A stretch of 64,000 bases of DNA from Spirosoma terrae. Its GTDB lineage: Bacteria; Bacteroidota; Bacteroidia; Cytophagales; Spirosomataceae. Positions within the stretch are counted from its first letter, which is position 1, and each line of letters begins with the position of its first letter. The stretch is taken from positions 372,001 to 436,000 of the forward strand of contig NZ_JAAFZH010000002.1 in the NCBI RefSeq assembly GCF_010435915.1. The letters run 5' to 3'. A program made the position numbers and the translations under genes. This document shows positions 1-8,419 of this stretch, piece by piece. Under the pieces are notes generated by a model. It made no database searches. It saw nothing but the letters and a program-made list of their open reading frames with translations, and was not told the DNA's origin.

Positions 1-40
1 CAAAAGAGTTAATTAGCCTGCATTTGGCAAAAAAATTCAC

Positions 41-48
41 TACTTTTG
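41..48 (+). promoter_or_regulatory. Bacteroidota-type -7 box upstream of zinc-ribbon gene
   Basis: TACTTTTG is an exact match to the Bacteroidota -7 consensus TAnnTTTG. A TTTG at 23-26 could be the -33 element, but the 14-nt spacer is shorter than usual. The box lies about 70 nt before the start codon at 116. Confidence 0.45.
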
Positions 49-115
49 CGGTAATTTTAGCTGAAACGGACACGAATCCGGTTCGCTACTTCATATAGCA
101 CTAACAATTTTCCGA

Positions 116-871
116 ATGGAACTGACGATTGCGCAAAAATTAGACGCTCTTCTTAAACTGCAATCCCTTGATTCTCAATTAGACGAACTCATAAAAATTC
201 GCGGTGGCCTGCCCGAAGAAGTACGTGATCTGGAAGACGATATTGCCGGCTTCGAAACGCGTATTGGGAAGTTTCAGGCTGAAATCAAGACGCTGGAAGA
301 GGATATCGAGCGCAACCGCATTACAAAGAAAGACGCCGAGAAGCTGATTACAAAATACAAGGATCAGCAGATGAACGTGCGGAATAACCGCGAATTCGAC
401 GCCATTTCGAAAGAGATTGAGTTGCAGTCGCTCGAAATCGAGTTAGCTGATAAACGGATCAACGAAGCTCAGTTCCGCGTGCGGGGTAAGGAAGAAGAGA
501 TTAAAACAACGCAGGCTGCGCTGAACGAACGGAAAGAAGACCTTAAGGCGAAAAAGCAGGAGCTTGATCAAATTACGTCGGAAAGCCAGGAAGAAGAAAA
601 GGAAATCATTAAACAGCGCGACGAGCAGTCGACAAACGTAGAACCTCGTTTGTTGAACTCTTACAACAAAATTCGGAGCAATGCGCTGAATGGGTTGGCG
701 GTTGTAACCGTAAAGCGGGGTGCTTGTGGTGGCTGCTTTAACGTAGTACCTCCTCAGCGTCAGGCCGATATTAAAGACAAAAAGAAAATTATTGTCTGCG
801 AACACTGCGGCCGGATCTTTGCCGATGTTGAAGGGGCCCCTGAACCAGCTACGGTTGGTCGTGGTCGCTAA
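116..871 (+). CDS. Coiled-coil protein with C-terminal C4 zinc ribbon (DUF164/CdsZ-like)
   Basis: This 251-residue protein has a long charged coiled coil (about residues 5-170) rich in E, K and Q. It ends in a zinc ribbon with two CxxC knuckles, C204-G-G-C207 and C228-E-H-C231. This architecture is typical of the DUF164/zf-RING_7 family, whose members are proposed to bind nucleic acid or ribosome-associated factors; the exact role is not settled. The ATG at 116 follows a promoter-like box at 41-48. The gene ends at 871, just before the next ATG at 885. A strong hairpin with a T tract at 901-937 would serve as its terminator, although that hairpin lies inside the next gene. The family call is secure; the function is only inferred. 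Confidence 0.85.
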   Translation: MELTIAQKLDALLKLQSLDSQLDELIKIRGGLPEEVRDLEDDIAGFETRIGKFQAEIKTLEEDIERNRITKKDAEKLITKYKDQQMNVRNNREFDAISKEIELQSLEIELADKRINEAQFRVRGKEEEIKTTQAALNERKEDLKAKKQELDQITSESQEEEKEIIKQRDEQSTNVEPRLLNSYNKIRSNALNGLAVVTVKRGACGGCFNVVPPQRQADIKDKKKIIVCEHCGRIFADVEGAPEPATVGRGR

Positions 872-884
872 TAGCACGCTAATT

Positions 885-2396
885 ATGAAATTGTTGACGC
901 CAAAAGCACCGGGCATTTGTCCGGTGCTTTTGTTTTTGCTGTGTAGCCTGCCTGTTTTTCTGAAGGCCCAGGATTTTAGCTGGACACCGGGGATGCAACA
1001 GGCTTACGTGGCGATGCACAAGCTAAAAATGCCTGCTGCCCGCCAGTTGCTGGCCAAAGAAAGAACCTACAACGGCATCCGTATCTTTCTGGACGATTAT
1101 GCCGATATGATTACGCTGGTAACCACCGACGATGACCGGGCTTTTGCCAGCCTGAGCGACCGCGAAGATGAGCGGCTCAGCGCGCTGAAAAAACTGGATG
1201 AAGATTCGCCGTGGCAACGTGTCCTGCAGGCCGAAGTGCGGTTGCACTGGGCGTTTGTAAAGCTGAAGTTTGGTAAGGAATTAAGTGCTAGCTGGGATGT
1301 AATTCGGGCGTATAAATTGTTAGCGGCTAATCAGAAACGTTTTCCGGATTTTTTGCCGACCTATAAATCATTGGGAACGCTGCATATTATGATCGGCTCT
1401 GTACCAGATAATTACAGTTGGGTAGCTAACTTACTGGGCTTTCACGGTAACGTTCAACAGGGGCAGCAGGAACTGCTACGGGCGCAGCAAGACCCTACAT
1501 TTCGATTCGAAGCCCAACTGATTGACCTGATGGTACGGGCATACGTACTAAAATTCACGGATTCAGATGGGCAGGAGCTGAAGCATCTGATCGCTGATAA
1601 TGACGACAGCCTGCTGCTTCATTTCTTTGGAGCAACCATTGAGCAGAAAAATGGACGTAGTGAGCAGGCGTTGACGTACCTACAGGCTCGACCAACTGGC
1701 GCTACGTATCAGGCAATGCCTATCATCGACAACATTCTGGGCGATATTTATCTCCAGAAAGGACAGTATGCGACGGCAATCGCTCATTTTCAGGCATTCC
1801 TGAATACGTATAAAGGCCGAAACTTTGTCAAGGATTCATACTATAAACTGTTCTTGTGCCATTGGCTGGCCAACGAACCGGAATTGAAAGCTCGCCCATT
1901 TTTACAGAAAGTAACAGCGGTAGGACGAACGACTGTTGAATCGGATAAGGCGGCTCAGAAGTTCGCTCAGGCCTATCTAAAACAAGGTGTGTCGCCGAAT
2001 CAGAAAGTGCTGATGCGGGCGCGTCTGGCTTCCGATGGCGGATTTACGGATAGTGCGTTAGCGTATTTACGGCCTTATACCGAAACGAAATTCCCAGTGC
2101 TGGCCGAAAAGGCAGAATTTAACTATCGGCTGGGGCGTATCTATCAGCGCCGAAAGGAACCAGACGTAGCGATATCGTACCTGAAACGGGCGTTGCTGCT
2201 AAGCGATTCGCGCGACGGCCAGCGCGAAGAACTTTCCTTTGGTGCTACGTCGGCCTTGCAGTTAGGCTACATTTACCAACAAAAGAATGACCGAACGCAG
2301 GCTCGGTTATTCTTTGAAAAAGCACTCGCTTTTAAGCATCACGAATATAAAAACAGTGTCGATAACAAAGCCAGGGCAGCTTTGAGTAGCCTGTAG
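885..2396 (+). CDS. Exported tetratricopeptide-repeat protein
   Basis: The protein has 503 residues from the ATG at 885. It opens with a signal peptide: hydrophobic core VLLFLLCSLPVF and cleavage near KAQ, residues 1-29. The open frame extends upstream to 792, but that would remove the signal peptide from the N terminus and overlap the zinc-ribbon gene by 80 nt. The rest is helical with TPR-like blocks, for example around residues 280-320 (GDIYLQKGQYATAIAHFQAF) and near the C terminus (LGYIYQQKND..ARLFFEKAL). No catalytic motif is seen, so it is probably a periplasmic scaffold or interaction protein of unknown partner. Two oddities: codons 6-17 lie within an intrinsic-terminator hairpin, and the stop codon lies inside the left palindrome of the neighbouring RAYT unit. 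Confidence 0.7.
   Translation: MKLLTPKAPGICPVLLFLLCSLPVFLKAQDFSWTPGMQQAYVAMHKLKMPAARQLLAKERTYNGIRIFLDDYADMITLVTTDDDRAFASLSDREDERLSALKKLDEDSPWQRVLQAEVRLHWAFVKLKFGKELSASWDVIRAYKLLAANQKRFPDFLPTYKSLGTLHIMIGSVPDNYSWVANLLGFHGNVQQGQQELLRAQQDPTFRFEAQLIDLMVRAYVLKFTDSDGQELKHLIADNDDSLLLHFFGATIEQKNGRSEQALTYLQARPTGATYQAMPIIDNILGDIYLQKGQYATAIAHFQAFLNTYKGRNFVKDSYYKLFLCHWLANEPELKARPFLQKVTAVGRTTVESDKAAQKFAQAYLKQGVSPNQKVLMRARLASDGGFTDSALAYLRPYTETKFPVLAEKAEFNYRLGRIYQRRKEPDVAISYLKRALLLSDSRDGQREELSFGATSALQLGYIYQQKNDRTQARLFFEKALAFKHHEYKNSVDNKARAALSSL
901..937 (+). terminator. Intrinsic terminator embedded in signal-peptide codons
   Basis: Perfect 12-bp arms CAAAAGCACCGG (901-912) and CCGGTGCTTTTG (921-932) surround an 8-nt loop and are followed by a T-rich run to 937. 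It is correctly placed to terminate the gene ending at 871. It also encodes part of the signal peptide of the gene starting at 885. Confidence 0.75.
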
Positions 2397-2464
2397 ACGT
2401 ATTGTAAAAATAGATACGCCATGTCTCCAAGACATGGCGTATCTATTTTTACAATACGTCTACA
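2392..2464. repeat. Left RAYT-flanking palindrome (perfect 35-bp arms)
   Basis: The arms are 35 nt, perfectly complementary, with a 3-nt loop CCA. The inner 17 nt of each arm (ATAGATACGCCATGTCT and its complement) are identical to those of the hairpin at 3126-3188. The outer arms differ between the copies but are self-complementary within each. The palindrome contains the stop codon of the TPR gene and ends 2 nt from the stop codon of the RAYT, so it may also terminate both convergent genes. Confidence 0.9.
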
Positions 2465-2465
2465 A

Positions 2466-3104
2466 TTAGTCATCAATAATTAAATCATCAATCAGTCCTG
2501 ATTGACCACAATTCTGATGAAATTGATAATATGGCTCACTACCACCAAACCAGTTGAGGACTGATTGCTTCATTAGCCTGGTTGGTTTGGGGTCAGTAAT
2601 ACGTTGATAAGAGCTGTAAGGATATTGGGTAAAGTCAGTACACATGCCATGAGCTTGTGGATTCCTGTGAATATAAGCGACTAATGCCGTAAAGTATTGA
2701 TCGGAATTAACCCATTTTCTTCTGAAGTTCTTTTCAAACAAACTGCCTGTTCGCTGCTCCTGAACTTTTATCGATTTGGCATATGACATGAAAAAACGTC
2801 GGAAAAGCTCGCTAATAATACGTTCTGGCACCGTAATATATTCAGTACCAGAATGAAGTTTTTTCTCAGTTTCTAATAAACTGCTAAAGGCTTTGATACG
2901 GACTAGTAGATGAAAGTGATTAGGTAATAGACAGAAGGCATACGTCTCCAGGTAGGGGCTTAAATAGTAATCGTATTTTTGAAGGAAATATGTATAGTTT
3001 CGATCCTGATAAAATATATTGTCGCCATTATTACCTCGATTATAAATATGATAGTATTGTTCTTCCACTAACGGTGGATAGTATTCATGACGATGGGTAG
3101 GCAT
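2466..3104 (-). CDS. REP-associated tyrosine transposase (RAYT, Y1_Tnp family)
   Basis: This 212-residue protein carries the HUH metal-binding motif in PNHFHLLV (H63, H65) and a candidate catalytic tyrosine, Y144, in AYIHRNPQ. Both fit the Y1 transposase superfamily (IS200/IS605 relatives), and the length is usual for RAYTs. RAYTs nick single-stranded hairpin DNA and are thought to spread REP palindromes. The gene is bracketed by two long hairpins sharing an identical core (2392-2464 and 3126-3188), the layout expected of a RAYT with its substrates. By eye it is more AT-rich than its neighbours, suggesting separate origin. Both catalytic motifs are intact and no frameshift is seen. Activity and substrate are inferred. 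Confidence 0.92.
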   Translation of the reverse strand: MPTHRHEYYPPLVEEQYYHIYNRGNNGDNIFYQDRNYTYFLQKYDYYLSPYLETYAFCLLPNHFHLLVRIKAFSSLLETEKKLHSGTEYITVPERIISELFRRFFMSYAKSIKVQEQRTGSLFEKNFRRKWVNSDQYFTALVAYIHRNPQAHGMCTDFTQYPYSSYQRITDPKPTRLMKQSVLNWFGGSEPYYQFHQNCGQSGLIDDLIIDD

Positions 3105-3125
3105 ATACTTTATAGTAAGTCACCA

Positions 3126-3188
3126 AACTAGCAAAAAAATAGATACGCCATGTCTTGAAGACATGGCGTATCTATTTTTTTGCTAGTT
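3126..3188. repeat. Right RAYT-flanking palindrome (perfect 30-bp arms)
   Basis: The arms are 30 nt with a 3-nt loop TGA. The inner 17 nt of each arm match the hairpin at 2392-2464. It sits 21 nt upstream of the RAYT start and 9 nt from the stop of the phosphoglycerate kinase gene, so it could also be that gene's terminator. Confidence 0.9.
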
Positions 3189-3197
3189 GATCTTTAA

Positions 3198-4385
3198 TTA
3201 CGCCAGTGCAGCTACACCGGGTAGTGTTTTACCTTCCATGTATTCGAGCAGGGCACCGCCACCCGTCGATACGTAGCTAACACGGTCGCCATAACCCGCC
3301 TGGTTAACGGCTGAAGCGGAATCGCCACCACCGATCAGCGAGAACGCACCGTTTTCTTCTGTCGCTTTGACGACCGCTTCGGCGATAGCATTGGTGCCCG
3401 TAGCAAAATTCGGGAATTCAAATACACCCATTGGACCATTCCAAAGGATGGTTTTAGAATTCAGAACGACGTCCGTAAATAGTTTGATAGTTTCTGGACC
3501 AATATCCAGACCCTCCCAGCCATCCGGAATTTCGCCGGTTGCCACAATCTGGCGATTGGCATCGTTCGAGAAATCATCAGCACATAGGTTATCGACAGGC
3601 ATATAAATCTTAACGCCTTTTTCTTCCGCCTTTTTGAGCAGTTCCAGTGCCAGATCCTGTTTATCGGCTTCGAGCAGCGACTTTCCAATAGCGCCACCCT
3701 GTGCTTTGGTGAAGGTATAGGTCATACCACCGCCAATGATCAGATTATCGACTTTATCGAGCAGCTTTTCGATAATCAGAATTTTATCGGAAATCTTGGC
3801 GCCACCCATAATAGCGGTAAATGGCCGTTCGGCTTCTTCCAATATCTTTTTGGCATTGTCAAGTTCAGCCTGCATCACGTAGCCAGATACCCGATCCTCG
3901 AAGAACTGGCCCATCACGGCCGTACTAGCGTGAGCGCGGTGTGCTGTACCGAACGCATCGTTTACCCAAACGTTGCCAAGCTTCGCTAATTTCTCCGCGA
4001 AGGCAACATCGCCTTTTTCTTCTTCTTTATAAAAACGTAGATTTTCCAGCAATAGGATTTCGCCCGGTTGCAAGCTGGCTGCCTGATCGATGGCTGATTG
4101 ACCAATGCAATCATCCGCAAATTTAACCTCGCGGCCAAAGGCTTCTGTCAGCGCTGGCAGCAAATGCTTCAGCGAGTATTTTTCTTCAGGACCTCCCTTC
4201 GGGCGACCCAGGTGCGACATTAAAATGGCTGAACCGCCGTCGTTCACGATTTTCATGACGGTTGGAATGGTAGCCTTAATGCGCGTATCGTCAGTGATGT
4301 TGAACTCCTTGTCGAGTGGTACGTTAAAGTCAACCCGAACCAGGGCTTTCTTCCCAGCGAAATTATAAGAATCTACTGTTTTCAT
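3198..4385 (-). CDS. pgk: Phosphoglycerate kinase
   Basis: The enzyme transfers phosphate between 1,3-bisphosphoglycerate and ADP in glycolysis and gluconeogenesis in the cytosol. The 395-residue length is normal. Family motifs are present in order: [10 protein letters not shown] near the N terminus, [23 protein letters not shown], a central [17 protein letters not shown], and the C-terminal nucleotide-binding GGGDSASAV. The start at 4385 gives the expected N terminus, [20 protein letters not shown]. An exact TAnnTTTG box lies about 32 nt upstream on the minus strand. It appears monocistronic, with the RAYT hairpin directly downstream. Confidence 0.98.
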   Translation of the reverse strand: MKTVDSYNFAGKKALVRVDFNVPLDKEFNITDDTRIKATIPTVMKIVNDGGSAILMSHLGRPKGGPEEKYSLKHLLPALTEAFGREVKFADDCIGQSAIDQAASLQPGEILLLENLRFYKEEEKGDVAFAEKLAKLGNVWVNDAFGTAHRAHASTAVMGQFFEDRVSGYVMQAELDNAKKILEEAERPFTAIMGGAKISDKILIIEKLLDKVDNLIIGGGMTYTFTKAQGGAIGKSLLEADKQDLALELLKKAEEKGVKIYMPVDNLCADDFSNDANRQIVATGEIPDGWEGLDIGPETIKLFTDVVLNSKTILWNGPMGVFEFPNFATGTNAIAEAVVKATEENGAFSLIGGGDSASAVNQAGYGDRVSYVSTGGGALLEYMEGKTLPGVAALA

Positions 4386-4416
4386 GCGACTGCGTATGGT
4401 CGTTGGTTTGCGGGGC

Positions 4417-4424
4417 CAAACTTA
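4417..4424 (-). promoter_or_regulatory. Bacteroidota-type -7 box for pgk
   Basis: On the minus strand the sequence is TAAGTTTG, an exact TAnnTTTG match, about 32 nt before the pgk start codon. No convincing -33 TTTG was found. Confidence 0.4.
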
Positions 4425-4454
4425 ACGGTTTTTTAGCAGAAGCGGGTAGGGAAA

Positions 4455-5642
4455 TCAGTACTTCCCGGCACTTCCTCCTCCGCCAAAGTCTCCACCGCCA
4501 AACTTTACATCGTGTTTTGGCGCATGGCTGGCTCCGGCAGCGGCCTGGATGGTGGTAAGCATTTCGCTAGTTAGAAAGAATTCATCCGGCGAATCGTCGT
4601 CGGGAGCGTCGGTAAAGCCGTTTTTGGGTTTACGTAAATACTGGATACCTGTTATGGCTAAACCAACCAGTACGACGCCCCCAATCGTCAGCGCTACGTT
4701 CAGTGGAACCAGCGCTTTGTATTCGTGGAACGTAATGAAGGCAGCAATTAGCCCTAAAATGCCCAAAATGATCAGCATCCGGTCTTTTTTCTGTATGCCC
4801 TGCCACAGATAAAGAACAGGAATCACGAACGTTAACAACCAGAATAAAATGGCCAGACTAATTTCAGGCGCTTCGGCTGGATGTGGTTTAGTCAATAAGC
4901 CGTTTAATTCCCGAACCACGAAGTAATTGCCACTAGCGGCTAAAACGATCAGAGACAGCCACTGAGCCAGATTCAACGGATCGGTGTAGTAGGCTGAACG
5001 TAGTACTGACTGGGAGAGAATGATGTTGGGGTTTCTGGTTATGACATATAAAATCCCTGAAACAGCCATCATCACAAACGGTAAGGCATCTTTTCCCCAG
5101 CTAAACTCCAGCAGCCCGTCGAAAATAAACGTGTATAAAGCGGCTATGGCGAAAAACGCAATCAACGTATCGCCATAATACCAAAGTACCAATAGCAGGA
5201 AGGGCAGGGTAAACAGGCAGTGGGTGGCTACCGATAGGCCATTGGGCAAAAACTGGTTAAGGCCAAAAACCACAAAGCCGGTTTGCATAACGACAAACGC
5301 GTTATCGACTCCGTTCCGATAAAAGGATCGCCGTTGGATGAGCAGCCGACCAATAAGACCCGTGCCGAGGCCAAACAGACAATTAAAGATCCCATACGTA
5401 ATATCGTCGCTGAACAGCGCTGAATAAATGCTGGAAGGAAGTAAATAACAGGCCAGAATGGCTACGGTCGTGAACAGAAAAAGGCCAATCTCGATGAAAC
5501 CGTTCGTTTGCCGGAATTCAACGGGGTAGTGTTGACGAACGGCTTGCATTTGCTCACTGGTCAGCAATTGTTTCTTGTGCCAACGTTCGGCCTGATTAAC
5601 GATTTCGCGATTATAAATCCATTGCTCATTATAGGCTTTCAT
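4455..5642 (-). CDS. Multi-pass membrane protein, DUF2157-like, with Gly-rich tail
   Basis: This 395-residue protein begins with a soluble stretch of about 50 residues (Q/E-rich, LLTSEQMQAVRQHYP). About ten hydrophobic segments follow, then an acidic linker and a glycine-rich C terminus (FGGGDFGGGGSAGKY). The N-terminal region resembles the DUF2157 start, where a short helical unit precedes the membrane segments. Its start overlaps the stop of the upstream gene by 4 nt (ATGA), so the two are translationally coupled. No catalytic residues are recognised and the function is unknown. The glycine-rich tail recalls TPM-domain/YgcG-type tails, but no TPM domain is present. Confidence 0.65.
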   Translation of the reverse strand: MKAYNEQWIYNREIVNQAERWHKKQLLTSEQMQAVRQHYPVEFRQTNGFIEIGLFLFTTVAILACYLLPSSIYSALFSDDITYGIFNCLFGLGTGLIGRLLIQRRSFYRNGVDNAFVVMQTGFVVFGLNQFLPNGLSVATHCLFTLPFLLLVLWYYGDTLIAFFAIAALYTFIFDGLLEFSWGKDALPFVMMAVSGILYVITRNPNIILSQSVLRSAYYTDPLNLAQWLSLIVLAASGNYFVVRELNGLLTKPHPAEAPEISLAILFWLLTFVIPVLYLWQGIQKKDRMLIILGILGLIAAFITFHEYKALVPLNVALTIGGVVLVGLAITGIQYLRKPKNGFTDAPDDDSPDEFFLTSEMLTTIQAAAGASHAPKHDVKFGGGDFGGGGSAGKY

Positions 5643-6607
5643 ACCGATGCGTTACGTTTGGGTAGCTGGCTGATTAAATAATAAACAACGCCAATGCCGG
5701 TTAGAATAAAATACCAGTAGTAGGTGCCATCATTATCGGGGTGGACGTAGTGAAAAAACAGGTACGTAGCGCCGATATAGCCATAAACAACGCTCATGAG
5801 CAGAAACAAAAACGACTGCTCACGCCTGGCGTAGCGGTCCAGAACAAAGCAGGCAGACACTAGTCCCAGAATAAATACCACCCGAAGCTCTTCGAAATTG
5901 AACAGACCCCCAAGCAGCGCTACCATAAGCAAGTTTCCGGCAATGGTTAAATACGTATAGGTAAAATGCGCTTTGATCCGTTGCCGCTCCAGAACGAAAG
6001 CCAAACCAATCAGAACCAATCCTAATGCGATGGCCGAAAAAACCGTTTCCTGATCGAAGAAATTGGTTTTAAAATACAGTTCCAGCGGGCGAACCGTAAC
6101 GCCTACCCACGAAATTAAAGCGGTCAATCCCATGCCTAATACGCCACGATGATCGAAGCGATAGGCGAGGGGCAGGAAAACAGCCGCCGGAATCAGCGTG
6201 ACCAGACCGTAGCGTGTTCCAAATACGTTATATTGATACTGAACGTAGCCTTCCAGCGTCAGAAACAGCAAACAGGCCAGTAGTAGTGCATAATCGCCGA
6301 ATGACGAGCGGCTTTTCGCTTGGGCCGTTGTCCATTCGGGGCGATATTTCCAGGCGAACCAGAAACTTCCAGCGCAGGCGGCTGCAATAACGGCCAGCAA
6401 GGCGTTGTGCCCGATTTGGTCGAAGTTGTCGTAAATCAGTAAGCCCAATCCCGAACTCAGCGCCAGAATCCCTATATAGAGCATGGCACGCAATTCCCAA
6501 TGCAGCGAGAAGGGTTTTTGCCGTTCATACTCAGTTAGTGCAGACTGCTGTTCCGTCGATAAAATTCCTTGTTTATCCAGTTCATTCAGAACCTCAGTTG
6601 GGGACAT
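5639..6607 (-). CDS. DUF2157 domain membrane protein
   Basis: The 322-residue protein has the usual DUF2157 layout. A short N-terminal helical segment (VLNELDKQGILSTEQQSALTEYE, residues 4-26) is followed by about ten transmembrane helices from residue 40 to the end. It is the first gene of a two-gene unit and overlaps the related 395-residue membrane protein by 4 nt, so both are probably made together and may interact. The family has no assigned biochemical role. The start at 6607 is about 50 nt from the divergent nuclease gene, so the short gap must hold both promoters. Confidence 0.75.
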   Translation of the reverse strand: MSPTEVLNELDKQGILSTEQQSALTEYERQKPFSLHWELRAMLYIGILALSSGLGLLIYDNFDQIGHNALLAVIAAACAGSFWFAWKYRPEWTTAQAKSRSSFGDYALLLACLLFLTLEGYVQYQYNVFGTRYGLVTLIPAAVFLPLAYRFDHRGVLGMGLTALISWVGVTVRPLELYFKTNFFDQETVFSAIALGLVLIGLAFVLERQRIKAHFTYTYLTIAGNLLMVALLGGLFNFEELRVVFILGLVSACFVLDRYARREQSFLFLLMSVVYGYIGATYLFFHYVHPDNDGTYYWYFILTGIGVVYYLISQLPKRNASV

Positions 6608-6656
6608 AACTAGTCTTTTTTTTGTTTTGTAAATAACCCATAAGGCTGCTTATTGT

Positions 6657-8345
6657 ATGGTTGGACGCCAGAAAATTGTTCTTACGCCCCGATATTATCT
6701 CGATAACTTTCGCTACGTGCTGGACTTTGTCAAACGCTTGTATGGCGGTTTGCTCAACGAAGCCGAGTGGGATTTTATCCGCCGATTCGACGCATTAAGC
6801 CTCGATGCCCAATGTCTGTATGTACGGTTTAGTAACCGCAAAGGACTCTTTTTTCGCGTTAACAAGCTACAGTATACTGAAATTACTGACCTACCGGCAG
6901 CCGTTGACGAGTTGATCGTAGCTGGATTTGTTGACCGTTTATCGGCGCATCACGAGCCTATGGGCGACGATGCGCTGAGTGTGTTCACCAAACCCGAATT
7001 GTTGGATCTGCTGCCGCTGGAACCGGAAGAAATTAAGCCACTTAGCAAAGAAAAGAAAGAAGGCGTAGTTCGCTACGCGATGCAGGAGCTGGATTTTGGC
7101 GAGATCGTAACCAGCCTGACCACGCGCGAAATCGTGGTGAAAATGAATTTCGAGGCCGAAGGGATGATGATCAAATACCTGTTCTTTGGCAATCGGAGTG
7201 GCAGCATGACCGAGTTTGTTGTTCGGGATTTGGGGATGGTCAACTTTGAGCGCTACGACGAAAGCAAACTTACGGCCCGGTTTAGAACCCGTAAAGAGGT
7301 AGAGGATAAGCTGTTGATATCGCTGACGAGCGAAGAGTTTTATGAACTAAAAGAAGCCGAGACGCCCGCCGAAGATATTTATAACTGGTTTTTGAACTGG
7401 AACGAAACCCGGCCCGAGCTCACCGAAATCGCGATTCCGAGTTATCAGAAACTGGTTGTTCGGGTGGGCGCTTATCTGGAGCGCCAGAAATTGCCCGAGC
7501 AGGCCCTGGCCGTTTATGAACTCTCCGATCGTGTGCCGGCCCGTGAACGTCGGGTCCGTTTATTATTCCGGAATGGTTCGGTCGAGGAAGCGCTGGCCCT
7601 TTGTGATGAAATTGCCGTTAACCCATATAATGCGGAAGAACGCTACTTCGCCAATGACTTTCGGGAGAAAATTCTGAGTACCGGCGAAAAGAAACGACCT
7701 CGAAAAGCCACCACCCGGTTCTTATCCGATGCCGAAAGCGTAAACATTCCGGCGGCCTACCGGCATCATGTCGAAGCGGGAGTCATGAATTATTATCTGG
7801 AACAGGGTTACGACGCGGCTTTCACCGAAAATTATCCGTGGCGGGGTTTGTTTGGACTGGTGTTCTGGGATATTATTTATGATGCCAATGTGCAGGCTAT
7901 CCACCATCCGCTTCAGCGGGCTCCGTCGGATTTTTATCTGCCTGACTTTTACCATAAGCGCGAAGAACTGCTCAGAAAGCGGCTGGCCGAACTAACCACA
8001 AAAGACGACTGGCGTCGGCATACGGGCCGAATGTTCAATGCGAAGTACGGCATCACCAACGTATTAGTCGACTGGTCAGATGAATTGCAGGCGCTCGTTC
8101 AACGTATCATTGATCTGCTGGATATTGAACAGCTACGACTGATTCTGCTCGAAATGGCCCGTAACGTTCGCGAACATACCCGAGGCTTTCCCGATCTGCT
8201 GGTCTGGAATGAGCAGGGGCAATACGACTTTGTAGAAGTGAAGTCGCCGACCGACCACCTTGGCCCTCAGCAACTTCACTGGCTGGAATTCTTTCAGACG
8301 ATAGGCATCCACGGGAAAGTGGTGCGGGTAATCTGGGAGCTCTAA
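6657..8345 (+). CDS. FAN1-like VRR-NUC nuclease
   Basis: This 562-residue protein carries a C-terminal VRR-NUC nuclease domain (about residues 440-560). PD-(D/E)xK-type residues are visible: D513 in FPDLLVWN and E527-V-K529 in FVEVKS. The N-terminal half resembles the SAP/wHTH and TPR-like regions of bacterial FAN1 homologues (YLDNFRYVLDFV..., then a helical repeat near residues 270-330, LPEQALAVYEL). FAN1 enzymes cut 5' flaps and unhook interstrand cross-links, so a DNA-repair role is likely. The ATG at 6657 is the first in frame. It stands alone, divergent from the DUF2157 pair. Confidence 0.85.
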   Translation: MVGRQKIVLTPRYYLDNFRYVLDFVKRLYGGLLNEAEWDFIRRFDALSLDAQCLYVRFSNRKGLFFRVNKLQYTEITDLPAAVDELIVAGFVDRLSAHHEPMGDDALSVFTKPELLDLLPLEPEEIKPLSKEKKEGVVRYAMQELDFGEIVTSLTTREIVVKMNFEAEGMMIKYLFFGNRSGSMTEFVVRDLGMVNFERYDESKLTARFRTRKEVEDKLLISLTSEEFYELKEAETPAEDIYNWFLNWNETRPELTEIAIPSYQKLVVRVGAYLERQKLPEQALAVYELSDRVPARERRVRLLFRNGSVEEALALCDEIAVNPYNAEERYFANDFREKILSTGEKKRPRKATTRFLSDAESVNIPAAYRHHVEAGVMNYYLEQGYDAAFTENYPWRGLFGLVFWDIIYDANVQAIHHPLQRAPSDFYLPDFYHKREELLRKRLAELTTKDDWRRHTGRMFNAKYGITNVLVDWSDELQALVQRIIDLLDIEQLRLILLEMARNVREHTRGFPDLLVWNEQGQYDFVEVKSPTDHLGPQQLHWLEFFQTIGIHGKVVRVIWEL

Positions 8346-8419
8346 CGAAAATATTTCTGGGTCAGCGTATCCAAAACCGCTTCATCTTTGCGTTCTTTAG
8401 CCGCGAATCTTTTTCTATC

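Noticed and set aside
792..884. Upstream extension of the TPR gene to 792
   Set aside because: It overlaps the zinc-ribbon gene in another frame and hides the signal peptide; ATG 885 gives a normal exported protein.
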